A stretch of DNA of 64,000 nucleotides from Anisakis pegreffii (lineage: Eukaryota; Nematoda; Chromadorea; Rhabditida; Anisakidae), in NCBI GenBank assembly GCA_035041965.1, contig JAPYMA010003012.1:124001-188000 (forward strand), given 5' to 3'. Under the pieces are notes generated by a model. It had not been told where the DNA came from, did not search any database, and saw only the letters and a program-made list of their open reading frames with translations. This document shows, piece by piece, positions 39,101 through 49,964 of the stretch. Each line of letters begins with the position of its first letter. Position 1 is the first letter of the stretch. The translations under genes and the position numbers were made by a program.

Positions 39101-40036
39101 AAATTCGAATTGAAATCATAGAGAAGAGCAGAGGTTTGCTGCATAAAGTGGAAATGTTTTTTGGTGCAGTGTGCAATTGAGTTATGCAAACGCTTTCTCA
39201 TCGATGGCCAATGTATTTTTCGTTGAATATATTGTTACATCAATTTACTTTCAGTGCTCTACCAAATTCCAGTCCAGCAATTGTACGTATCAAAGAAGCT
39301 GCACATCGCTTAATTACTGCGAATGGCCATGGTGAAGAAGCCGTTGACGGTGTATCCATTACAGCGGCGTCTGATAAGTCGACAATGAAATTCGATGAAA
39401 TGCAAAAACGTCAAATGTGGAGACAGGCGAGGTGACACATTCATTCATCTGTATCTTACCGTTCAAACTTTGAATTGTTTTCTAGAATATCGTCATCTTG
39501 TGTGGTTATTGTTGGATAGCTTTTCTTTATTTAGTTGCAGTTGACATTTCTAAAAGGTTCCCTCATTTTAGTTATTGTTCATTGTCAGCAACAACTCATC
39601 GTGGTTAGACATGTGTATATGAGAGAATCTTTTTTTTACAGTAAGGCGGTTTTTACAATAATCTTTGAAGGTATGAATCGCTGGAAAAGGATACGGTCGA
39701 AGCTGAACGTTTAATGGAGCAAGTTCTTGACATTACAGCTGTTAGTCGAATTTTGAATGATCCTTGAAAGCAGTTGATTTTGAAATCATTCATTTGAATT
39801 GTTTTGTTCGTTGCGGAAAGAGCGTTTAACATTAGCGTTATGATGTTAAGCGATACGGTAATATCAGTGAAGAAGAGAGTGAACGTCAGTCGTCGATGAA
39901 CGTGTCGAGTGAAGAGAACGAATTGCATTCGACGGATTCGAATCTGGTGGATGACGAAAATGACGCAGCTGCGGTGATCCTCAAAACAACCACCACTGTT
40001 GGCAGTCCCTACCAGCAGCCCTTGATTCCGCTGTAG
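30133..40036 (+). CDS. let-413: LET-413/Scribble polarity protein (LRRs plus two PDZ domains)
   Basis: Basolateral-junction polarity determinant of the LAP family. Exons: 30133-30294, 30834-30951, 32851-32929, 33250-33364, 33566-33661, 33785-34004, 34363-34481, 34711-34794, 34909-35094, 35276-35369, 35487-35692, 35905-36039, 36195-36359, 36486-36611, 36692-36781, 37234-37467, 37604-37981, 38284-38445, 38637-38772, 38890-39028, 39255-39431, 39671-39740, 39851-40036. They join in frame to 1,158 aa. The ATG is supported by the start MPIFSCIPFAC, typical of LET-413/Scribble. Residues ~1-393 are LAP-type LRRs ending NLRALWLS; then HVKVLTTYLLPQG and FERKGTPHPKT...QSIDGHFIPH. PDZ1 is ~567-655 (IGFGLSITGG) and PDZ2 ~694-775 (GSLGFEVDAD, loop degenerate). 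The tail has APPVAPKPK, KIKKFE, KMKEEE and WRQARYESLEKD. C. elegans LET-413 has one PDZ and Scribble four; two here is intermediate. Confidence 0.9.
30427..30507 (+). repeat. Direct repeat in let-413 intron 1
   Basis: A diverged second copy of the 29815-29890 sequence (TTTTTCAAGCACAC, TTTGATGTCAAATTTCG, T-run, CTCGTAAAAAC). It lies about 130 bases after exon 1. Confidence 0.6.
33095..33131. repeat. Perfect 13-bp hairpin in a let-413 intron
   Basis: ATTTACAATTAGA (33095-33107) and its exact reverse complement TCTAATTGTAAAT (33119-33131) are separated by an 11-base loop. The stem is too short and AT-rich to call a microRNA precursor. Confidence 0.75.
36195..37981 (+). other. PDZ1 and degenerate PDZ2 coding exons of let-413
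   Basis: PDZ1 (36195-36781) has GFGLSITGG, GLFVSGVVANGPSQSSGLMV, GDKILSVNGHSVVDQSHY and VELLIQRE, and looks functional. PDZ2 (37234 to about 37710) keeps ISTTIQRDLNGS, VGDHLLSINGK and EVYVVVRR but has GFEVDAD where the GLGF loop normally continues with Gly-Gly. After it comes a long Ser/Thr/Glu-rich segment to 37981. Confidence 0.82.
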
Positions 40037-42258
40037 TTCTCGCCTTGATTGATTGTTTATGAATCTATTCTTGTAAGGTGTCAAATCTGTCGCTATCGTT
40101 TTTGGAAAGTTTCTGTCATTATGAGTTTTTTTGTTTCACTCGTTTCTACTATTAACTTAATCTGATCTTCTGCTGCCATGTCCAGTTTTTTTTAAAGAAA
40201 TTTTTCCGTTGCATTCATTCATCATGGTTATATACAAAGCATTTTCCTGTACAGTGGTTAGATGGATTGATTCAGCAGGCACTTCTTGGCGATTGATTTT
40301 AGAATTCACACTGTCTACTTTGCGTTATTTTTCCATTTGTAAGCATCTATTTTTGTTCAGCGTTAGCGTCACAATAAGTAAAGTAACCTTTTCAAATTGA
40401 TCATTTGATTATGATTTTAAATCGCATTTTGATTACCTCACAGACAGCGTTGTTGTCTTTCCGCAGTGCACAGTGCTGTTGTTTCGTTATGTATTATCTC
40501 AGTTATCATAGTACATGTTTGTGATGATCAGTTTCTTGTTTTTTGTTTTTTTTAAAATCTTATCTGAATGACAAATGTTTGTTTTGAGTTGTTCGTTAAT
40601 ATCGTTCATTCAGTTTTAGTAAGATTTTATTTTATACGTTTTGATCTTTATCCAGTTTTACATTTTGCACAATTCTACGCTTTTTTTACTGGCTTGCCAG
40701 TTGATTGTTCTGCATATTTGACTAGTATTATCACCGACATCATATAGGCTTGTTGTAGTTGTTATTGATAAAGACGTTTGTGTTTGTTGCATTCATTCAA
40801 ATAATGTTCTCTGTTGCTGATTGTTCACTGCGAGCGTTTGGTCATAATGATAAGCGGGACATCTTTGGAAGAAAACAATTTGCCCAAAACACACATGCTT
40901 CAATTGTGTATGTGAACATCTGTGGCTTTTCACTTTGCATTTTGTTTTGGTTTAATTTCTTTGTTGATTTCTGTTTAATCATATTTACTATAGATCGATT
41001 GTTAACTTTTCTTTAATTTCACACCTTTCATCTGTATAATGTCACTCGTTCTTCTCTTCTCATGTATCTACTTTAATTGCCAACTCTTATGCAACATCAA
41101 ATCTGAATGATATTTTTTGTTTATTTTACGATTCACCTCGTATTTTTGTGTGTTAGTATCAACTCTTTAAAGCAGCATTAATTTTGTTATTACACTGTAT
41201 CATTGTTGTTCATTAAATTATCATTACGCGTTGTGAAACAAGTCATTACATTTCCGTTCAATGCGATCAATTGATGGTAGGGAACCAACCACGTTAAAGT
41301 ATTTTCGTTCGATCCGTATTTTTCGAGATAAATCTGAAAATGAGGCGTACAATCATAGCTACACACAACCGCAGTTACACAATCCTTTTTCATTTTGTTG
41401 GTGACTGATCAGATAATATATGTGACTTCTTGAAAAATTATCCATCTCATACAAATACATAGGTATCATTTCTAGGATCATCCATTTAAAATGTGGATAA
41501 CACCGTATAGAAATCTGAGAAATCCTTTTGACAGTCCATAGATATGTGATTGTGAAAGGTTTCTTTTTTAAATTCAATTATCTGATCGTTCTTTATAGTG
41601 GATCTATGAGATCACATAGATCATCAGTGTAATTTGTTGTGAACAGTCAAAGCAGTTAGTTGAGAAAAGAACTGATAGTGAAAAATAACTTGAATTAAGC
41701 ACGTTTAACAAATTTCAGTGCACTGTTCCATTTGTTGAGCGTTTTACATTAAGTGCTATCTAATTTGTTGCCGTCGGACGGAATGCATTTACACCAACTC
41801 TGTACTTTATTCAAATATTATCATTACAAGGGACACTAATTAATTATTTTATTGTGTATTTTTACTTGATTTTTGGGTAAATTTCTCTGTTTCGTCTACC
41901 TTATCATCGACCGAAGTAACGCTTCAGACTCAAAATACGGATCTGATTTCATGACGATAAGTTATGAGTGCGCGCAGTTTCCATTAAAAGATATGAGGAG
42001 AATTCAGATAGTGGTGGAGAGGATGTTTTAAGCAGTGTCATTACCATTCGTATCGGGTTTAGACCAGGGCTTACTCCGGAGTAGAGGTTCACCTCAGGTT
42101 TCGAGTAAAGTGCCTTCTGAGGCATGTATGACCGATCTTTACTTGAAGATATATGGTTCATTGCATCATCTTATCGATGTTTTCGTATTGCGTCCTTTGT
42201 GATACAGGTGATTGATGATCACGTTGAATTCGGCCATATTCCAGTGTAAACGGTTAAA
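40037..42258. other. Intergenic region between let-413 and the ECHDC3-like gene
   Basis: 2.2 kb containing the let-413 3'UTR and the promoter of the next gene. Minus-strand ORFs here (up to 72 codons) show no domain. A 12-bp perfect palindrome lies at 42072-42083. Confidence 0.6.
42072..42083. promoter_or_regulatory. 12-bp palindrome upstream of the ECHDC3-like gene
   Basis: TACTCCGGAGTA is a perfect palindrome 176 bases before the start codon. It could be a dimeric factor site; nothing supports this beyond position and symmetry. Confidence 0.2.
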
Positions 42259-45200
42259 ATGAGTAGTCTCACGGCACAACTTTTGCGAAATTTGTATTCT
42301 ACAAGTGGTGCTAACAAATCGGTTATTTTCAACACTGTCCGATTATTATCAGATGGCGCTTCTAATGGACTCGTTAGAAGAGAATTACTCAGCAAGAACT
42401 CTATCGTGAGGCTGATATTGAACGATCCACAGAAGAGGTTTATTTCTTTGTTCATTTAATCAGCCATCGATGCTTATCACGAATAAAAGCTTCTATATTA
42501 GCCGCACAACTATCACTTTCTCGTTCCAATTTTGGCCGTTCAGCTTATGAATCCGATCTCCCCACATTTCATTCTTGGCCTTCTCCCATTCCTCCTTCAA
42601 ACTCTCAGTTACTATTGTGCCAGTTTTTCTGCCCGATTTTCTCCCACACGCGAGACTCTCTTCCTTGTCTAGTCAACTTCTTATTGTTTATCTATTCATA
42701 TTATTAATGCTAATGCTCCACAATCGACCATCTTATCGTTCATCGACATTTCATGTATACACAAATGGCACAAGAATTTTTTCACTCTGATTTTTGAAAT
42801 ATCACGCGATTCTGTTTCGTGTTGGTTAAAAACCACTTCTAACAGAATTTCAACCAAAAAAGCTGGCGCAAAGCGCTCGAACTAGCTATAAATTGAGTGC
42901 TACTCCTTGTTGCCCGATATTTTTTCTCTCAGATTTTTGATGCCGCAGCAAAGATGTTCAACCTGAACGCAGGAAAACTCCATGCAAAATTTCTCAGCAA
43001 TCAAATCACACTCCGAGCTGAACGAACTTTTCACCATGATAATAAGCCTTTACTAGCATCAAACGTTCACTGTTCTTGTTGTTTTTCGGATTTTCTCTCG
43101 GCTTTTTGATGTGCAGTACAGATTTACATAACGCTTAAGGATTGTATAATTTGCTGAATCTGATTAATATCTGAATTATTATATTTTGAAAACCTCGTGG
43201 AGAACGTTCACGTCAAAAGAAAAGTAATGTGACATCTGCTTTATCCCTCATTTGCTATGGAAAATAGTTGTTCCTAATTACAGACAACACACAATGTTTG
43301 AACAAGAGTTTCCAGGTTTGAGCTTCACTTAAACGATTCTCGCTGAAATTTTACAGGCATTGTTCTTTTTTTCATCAGATATGAATCGAGTACCAAAACT
43401 TTAAAAAAGTACTGGAGAGTTAGAGCATCTCGGAATGCATATTGATGTGCGTGCATCATTTTAATTTATATGTGCTGTGAAGTGATGACACTTCCCGAAT
43501 AGATTTTGTTTGAAGGAATGCACTATCATTACCAATGATTGAAGCGTTACATAAGGAACTGAAGGATGCAGAATCAATTAAAGAGGCGCGAGCGGTGATT
43601 ATAGCAGCTGAAGGGCGAGTTTACTCATCGGGTCATGACATCAACGAACTGGTACTATTTCATTCTTGGTTTATTGCTTTTTGAATTGATTCCATGATTC
43701 ATAACTCATTTCTAAGCACACAGCTGACCGTTGTTGAACGATAGTATCGAAAGGGTTTGTCATGGAAGGAAATGAGGAGATTCAATTAGTTATTGTTGTT
43801 GAGATTTTAAAAAACACGATTGCTGTTTTTCTAGAAGAGTTCTGAAGGTGTGGAAAAACATAAAAGACTGTTTAACAGTTGTGCTGCAATGTTATCGCAC
43901 ATTCAGACTATGTCATTGCCTGTAATTGCCGAGGTTTGTTTGCGTTGTATTTTACTCTCTCTTTAGGTTGCGATTTTTGCACTTACCTCCAGATAGTGGA
44001 GCCTTAGAATGTGAGAAACTTATGTTCCGTTATATCAACATTCTGTGACCTCTGATATTCTTTTACAAGTATTCGATATTGAACGCTATTCATTGATAGC
44101 TACTAGACGAGGTTATAAATGATGCGATTTTTGGACATTCGAGTTTTTGCCGTTTGCATAGTCATTTTACGATGCATGTGACATCGATTCGTACAATCAT
44201 CTTACTTTGTTTTTGCAGTATTAACAATGAGTAAAATGAATTATGTGATGTCTTGTGAGCACTTGTTGATTATCCATAACGCAGATGCTCTGAAGCAGTA
44301 AGATGATGTTGTTGAGTGCAAGTTGACTTGTCGCATGCTTGATACCGCACAAATTAAAGTAAAGCTATGGTATTTTTGCAAGATCAGAAACATGGGTTCA
44401 GGTCAACGGTATTGCGGCCGCAGCGGGTTGTCAGCTTGTTGCAACGTGCGACATTGTTATCGCTGGAAAAACTTCGAAATTCTCAGTGCCCGGGTATATT
44501 TGTTCGTAATGTTCGCTTATGCATTAACTAATGAAATCAGTCATTCCTGCATTGCAGGTACGGCCAGTAGTATGAATATGAAGAATTAGTTGAGGTTTTC
44601 AGTGCAAAAGTTGGTGTATTTTGTTCAACACCCGGCATACCGTTAGCGAGATGCATACCGCGTAAGGTGGCTTTAGATATGCTGCTCACTGCCGATTATA
44701 TTGATGCTGATAAAGCACTTCAAGTGGGTCTCGTATCGAGAGTAGTTGACGACAACCTCGTCCATCAAGAAGCTGTCAGTGTCGCCAAAAAAATCGCATC
44801 GTTGAGTCGCTCTATCGTCTCGCTTGGCAAAAACTTTTTCTACACTCAAGTCGAACTTCCGATCAATGATGCGTATAGGTACGATTCATTGTTTTATTCA
44901 TTTGTTGTTCATTTTCGAACGAACACTGCTCATATCTGTACTGAATGCTTTATTCTATCATCATGTTTTCGTGAACAAACCTCAGTTTCACTGCTCTTTC
45001 ATTTAGTTATTATCCGTATCATTTGTTTAGTTTCTTTGCAACAACAATAAATCTTTTTTCAACAATTCAGAATGATATCAAATTCTGAGCAAAAAGTAAT
45101 ATTAATGTGCTTTTTTCAATTATATCAATCAGTGGTCTGATGTAAGTTCCGGTTACGATCAGTTTTTTTCAGTTAGTCAATATATTTTCTTTTGTACTAT

Positions 45201-48004
45201 TATTTTCCCCCTCATTTTAAGCAATTTTTGAAGTTTTGATCAGCGCGGAAGAGAACGAAAGTCGCCCAAATTTGCCTTGATAAAAGTGAAAAGACGTGAT
45301 AACTCACAAACTTCGGAGGAACGGGGGCTTCGATGTCGTCGTCGGAGAACGGGGTCCCCGTCGGGGCTCCCGATGGAGTTGGCGGGGAGCGCTCCCCCGC
45401 GCAATTTGCTTTCCGACTTTTTTGCGGGAATCCCCCTCCCCCGTTCGAAAAACTGCTCCCCGACGAACACTACTTTGGAGTACTGTGTGTGATGCGATCG
45501 TGCGATCTGAGTGTGACATTCGGTAATGAGTCATTATCAGCGTTATTGTATTGTTACTCTGTGGTACGGTATGTAATGTCAAACAATTCCATGACAGTAA
45601 TCGATGTCATATTGGGTAATAAGCACAATTTGATGATAGATTTTTATTGTGCATCAGCACATATGCTTACACAATGCTTTATTCGGCGATAAGCCAGCTG
45701 TCCATCCATTTTATGTGCTCGTTCTCCTTATTTTAGCGCATTTTACGAGCTTTGCTTATATACATACTGCTTGTATCCTTCTGACATCGGCCTATGGTTA
45801 GTGTTCGGTCATTCACCTTTTTATTGCATGCACCTACATCTATCAACATACATTTTTGATATAATCCTTTTTTAGCAAACTCGCTGCGTTCATCACATCA
45901 TCAACGTTTCATTGAATTGTGACTTAATCAGATATCAATGTTACTTTAAATTGTCGAAAAACGTCAAATTTCAATTACTTGATCTTGTAAAAATGAGCGA
46001 CTGCACTTTGATATTACTCAATTACTAATTGTAGGTATGCTTCAATTTTTGGTCACGTGAAAATTTTTAAAGCCAATAAAGGCTGGCTGTAACATTAAAA
46101 TAGAGTAATATGTTCTAGTGATATAATGAAAAAATAATGTAACAAAATATTAATCGAAATGTTACGATGAAATTTTCAATTCAACCAGAGGGATTGACCA
46201 TAGTTTATGTTCTGTTATCATTTCGTGTGTAAAATTCTTCAGAAACGGCATACATCCAAGGAATGACTAAGTGAGATGCGACAATATATAATTTCATTGA
46301 CTGTCACTCGAAGGACTGTGAAGTGACATTCGAATGGAGACAATTACGTGAATTATTAATTGAATATCACCTCCGTTCTCGCAATTAATCAATCATTCCT
46401 CTCAGTTTACTGTATCGCAATTCATCCATTATTCATCGTCATGATAACACTTTGTAATTTCTCGAACATCATCACTGGTTTTAATTGAACAAGAATTGAA
46501 CTTTGATAACTGTGGTGGTACTGACAACCATAGTAGAACTGTTGGTAGGAATGAAAACAGTAATTGTCATCGCTGTCACTCGATAGGTTGTTGCCTCGAA
46601 AATCGGATACACTCCATATTCCCATCAATTGTTCTCCATTTTGAATGTCTTCAAGCTCGTTTTATCGTATTTTCTCCTCGGAGGACCATACAGAAACGTT
46701 TCAAGGCAATAAATTGGTTTTTATGATAGTCGTAAAGCATATTTTATGACGCTCCAAAAAATTCCTGCATCCTGTCTATTACTTTCTAGGAATTTCTTCC
46801 TTATTAAGATTCATCAAAATTTCATCATCAAATATCGTTTAATCCACAATCTTATCAGTGAAATAAGCTGCAGACGTTAAGAATAATGAACAGTTCACTT
46901 TTTCAAAGTTTTTAGAATGACAGAAGACGAGAACATATCAAATAAGCTTCTTTCATATTTTTTCATCGTAATTGAACGTTTATTTTAGAATATTTATATC
47001 CGCATCAGGAAAAGATCGATACGGATTGTAGAGCTGAATTCATTTGAATTACAAAATAATAAGTAAAGAAACACTAAAATTGAATCGTGATTGAACACAT
47101 GTTACATTGCTTTAGCGAAAGTGATAATGGACAATGAAGCATATTGTTCGTAATGTAGATTGACTTGCATACGGTGGATCCCTTCCATCTGTCACATGTA
47201 TTGCCCACTCGTTTACGTAATTAGTGAGCGATTTCAACTTCACGGCCATTTACGAATCGAATAAATTATATAATTGATCAATCGTAAAACAACGTTGACT
47301 CGATTTGTTAATTGAAATGAACAACCATTTTGATGATTGCATTTGCTTAGTGCTTTACTTAGCGCACTTTATTTCACTCGTTTTATGTTTCTTATTCAAC
47401 GTCACAATGCGAATTTTTATTGTTTTTGCCTTAGATTCGAATGGACTTTTATTCCATTTTCATTTTCACATCAACCTCTATTCATAGGTGCTGTCGTTTA
47501 GTGTGCTGCTCTTCATCTTTTAATGTCCGTTGAATCAATTTATTCGATGATCTTTATTCCCTTGAATCTACCATTTTACTTCATTTCTACGTTGATTCGA
47601 CTGCGAACTGCATATCATTCGAATTCAATCAATGCTGTATCTGAGAATGAGCAATGGCATTTTCCGTTATCTGTGTAATTCAGTTACCGTATTGTTATGA
47701 TGGACGTTCTTCTTTTGTCGTAGTTTGAAAGTGGTTCGATGTTTCTGGTTAATTCACACTTACGATTAGTCTGTTTGTTCGTGATAGTTTTGGTTTGTTC
47801 ATGCGTTAATTGAACGAGTCATATGATGATTGTATAATGTTATTCATAGTAATCGTGGAATATGAAGTGCTTTGGTAATATTTTAGGATGGGTTCTCGGG
47901 TGATGGTTGATACACTCCGACTCGTGGATTCACAAGAAGGCATCGATGCATTCGTCAATAAACGAAAACCGAATTGGACAAATACCAACAAAAAAGCGCA
48001 CTGA
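42259..48004 (+). CDS. ECHDC3: Enoyl-CoA hydratase domain-containing protein 3-like (mitochondrial crotonase family)
   Basis: Crotonase-fold protein of the ECHDC3 group, thought to act in mitochondrial acyl-CoA metabolism; the exact substrate is not established. Exons: 42259-42437, 43516-43651, 43835-43933, 44402-44493, 44603-44878 and, 3 kb away, 47887-48004 (stop TGA). They join to 299 aa. The N-terminus is Ser/Arg-rich with few acidic residues, consistent with a mitochondrial presequence. Visible family motifs: DPQKRNALSLPMIEAL; first oxyanion-hole region YSSGHDINEL (about residues 96-105); second, VNGIAAAAGCQLVATCD (from 139); VGVFCSTPGIPLARCIPRKV; SLSRSIVSLGK; and the closing QEGIDAFVNKRKPNW. 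The last exon was found by this C-terminal motif and the matching phase (2 to 1). Reading through the exon-5 donor instead gives a stop at 45048-45050 overlapping AATAAA, a possible truncated isoform. Confidence 0.88.
44879..47886. other. 3-kb last intron of the ECHDC3-like gene
   Basis: Contains the GC-rich palindromic island 45240-45485. Otherwise AT-rich with no recognised exon on either strand. Confidence 0.75.
45240..45485. mobile_element. GC-rich palindromic island (probable repeat insertion)
   Basis: Very GC-rich against AT-rich flanks, open in several frames on both strands simply because stops are rare. It contains a perfect 14-bp palindrome GGGGAGCGCTCCCC (45384-45397), the near-palindrome CGGGGTCCCCG, and C/G runs. 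No transposase or other protein motif is seen. A transposon fragment or recently inserted repeat is likely; terminal repeats were not resolved. Confidence 0.4.
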
Positions 48005-49964
48005 ATCACTATCATCTTTCAAATTTGCCAACCCTTCATTATTTTTATGCTCAGAGATTTGTGTATTTTTATTAAATGTTTTACAGACTTGTTCTTTGAA
48101 TCAAGTGTAAATTTTTTGCTAGGAAATTTTCGACTTAAATTGTTTATTATTGTAACTTTTGATAATTTTTATCTGCAGTTGTTCGCAAGTTCTGTTCACG
48201 TTTCAAAATCACATTAAACTTTGTCATTTCTTTCTTACTTTTCGTATGCCAGTCACTGATCACATAAGAAATTTGGTGTACTCATTACAAATGAGTAAAA
48301 TTTTGATGAGCGTTTTGCTCATCCGTAGCATCATAATTTTCATACAAATTCTTGTTTCTCGTCAATCTTTAATAACTGACTATTCTGAACAAAGTTTTTT
48401 GTGCAAAACGGTCAGAAGCAGTTTCATTGCCGCAGTACAAAACTTTCCGGTAATGTAATACACAGAAGGATGGATGCCATTCTGATCTCTTCTTTTTGCG
48501 GTATTTACCGTCGTGAGCGTTGCTGTTAATATTCTTATTTGAATATATCGTCAGCGTTTGCTTTAGCGTACAAAATCTCACTCTTCTCAGCATTTTTTTC
48601 AGAGCAAAAATTGCAAATATGATGAGAGTAGAAGAGCAGTGAACTGTGATAATAGTGATAACTGCAGTGATCTTGAAGAGGCTTATGTACGAAACGTACG
48701 ATAACTGCGGAGTAAATAGGTGAAAAATGATGAGGTACAAAACATTGTTTCCGTTCTTTTGCATAATACTATTACTGAGATTCAAATTGTGCTTTCACTT
48801 GCATTTCTAATTCCTGAATGGGTTCAGGCATTTCAAAGTTCTGAATTGTAAGCGTATTTAAATAAAAGATATCTATATTAATTTATGATCATCGAAGTTC
48901 GTGAAAGGAATAATGGTCGTAATGAAATAACAGAAGTATGAATTCGTTTGAAGTGAATTGAGGTAATGACATTTGTGTACATGTAATGGGTAATAGAATG
49001 TTTGAAGGTTTCATCTTATGGTAATTAGCGTAATAAATGAGGTATTCGAGTGAAATTCCAATATAAGTGATGCGTTGATACGGTAGAGTTGTTATCCTTA
49101 GGGGAAATCTGCAATACGCATTAGTGGTATGACTGTTTTGTTGTTTTATCAACAACACATTTCCTCGTACACATCCATCATTCCCAGTTTTCACCATTTC
49201 TTTTGCAATCTTTCAGGTTTTTTTCTGAATTTTCATCAATTTTGTTACAGAATAAATCATTTCAGATTATCTTTCATAAATCCGTTTGAATCGATTCGAT
49301 CACTTACATATTTCCATTTTAAAAACTTTTAGGAATTTTCGTGCAAACAATCAACAATGCTGAAGACCCGAATGAGTCTAATAAAAATATATTTCACACA
49401 CCAACTCGACTTGCTTTATGACCACCCAACGTTCTGAGTACTTTAGCGTTCTGTGGAACTATTAAGAAATTTTGTTAATAAAGATGTGGTTTGTACTGGT
49501 TGAAGTGCGTTAGATGCAAATGCCATCTTTTAGGTCAATTGGATTGAATTGCATAGTCAACGATGATCTTTTGTGAACTGTATGAGTGATTGAAGTGATC
49601 AGAAATGATAAGGTTTCGATAGCACACCTAATGCAAATGATTTATGTGCAACATTGAACTCAAGACAAAGCATTTGATTGGATAAAGTATTTTATATAGG
49701 TGGCTATGCACCTCTCATCTATCAGATATGTACTCTGATGCTTTTAACAACAACAATCCAACAAATCAACTCCACCCATTCATCGAAAGATAACGAAGCT
49801 GAAGAAGAGGCGAGCATAAAGGATGTACCATGAAACATCCATCGCATACTCCCTTCATCCACTGCTCTAACCACCATATTCATCGCGCACATAAGAAGCA
49901 TTAACTGTTATTCTCATCTCAGCAAAACAGTACCGCACTCTTTTTAAGTGTTGCACAGCTGATA
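48005..49964. other. Intergenic region between the ECHDC3-like gene and ceh-14
   Basis: 2 kb. ATTAAA at 48071-48076, 67 bases past the ECHDC3 stop, could serve as its polyadenylation signal. Minus-strand ORFs at 48369-48785 and 48889-49197 lack recognisable domains. The remainder presumably holds the ceh-14 promoter. Confidence 0.55.

Noticed and set aside
41190..41577. Overlapping minus-strand ORFs considered as chemoreceptor exons.
   Set aside because: Different frames without a joining splice pair; no transmembrane periodicity or receptor motif.
45241..45290. Segment translating to ERKSPKFA, considered as the ECHDC3 C-terminus (compare KRKP).
   Set aside because: The splice phase does not fit exon 5, and a much better terminal exon with EGIDAFVNKRKPNW was found at 47887-48004.
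45277..45692. Overlapping ORFs of 71-119 codons in several frames on both strands at the GC-rich island.
   Set aside because: Open frames result from lack of AT-rich stop codons; translations are Arg/Pro/Gly runs without a domain.
48369..48785. 138-codon minus-strand ORF with a hydrophobic stretch, resembling a receptor fragment.
   Set aside because: No family motif, several near-random Ile/Ser/Tyr-rich runs, no splice partners; typical of AT-rich chance ORFs.
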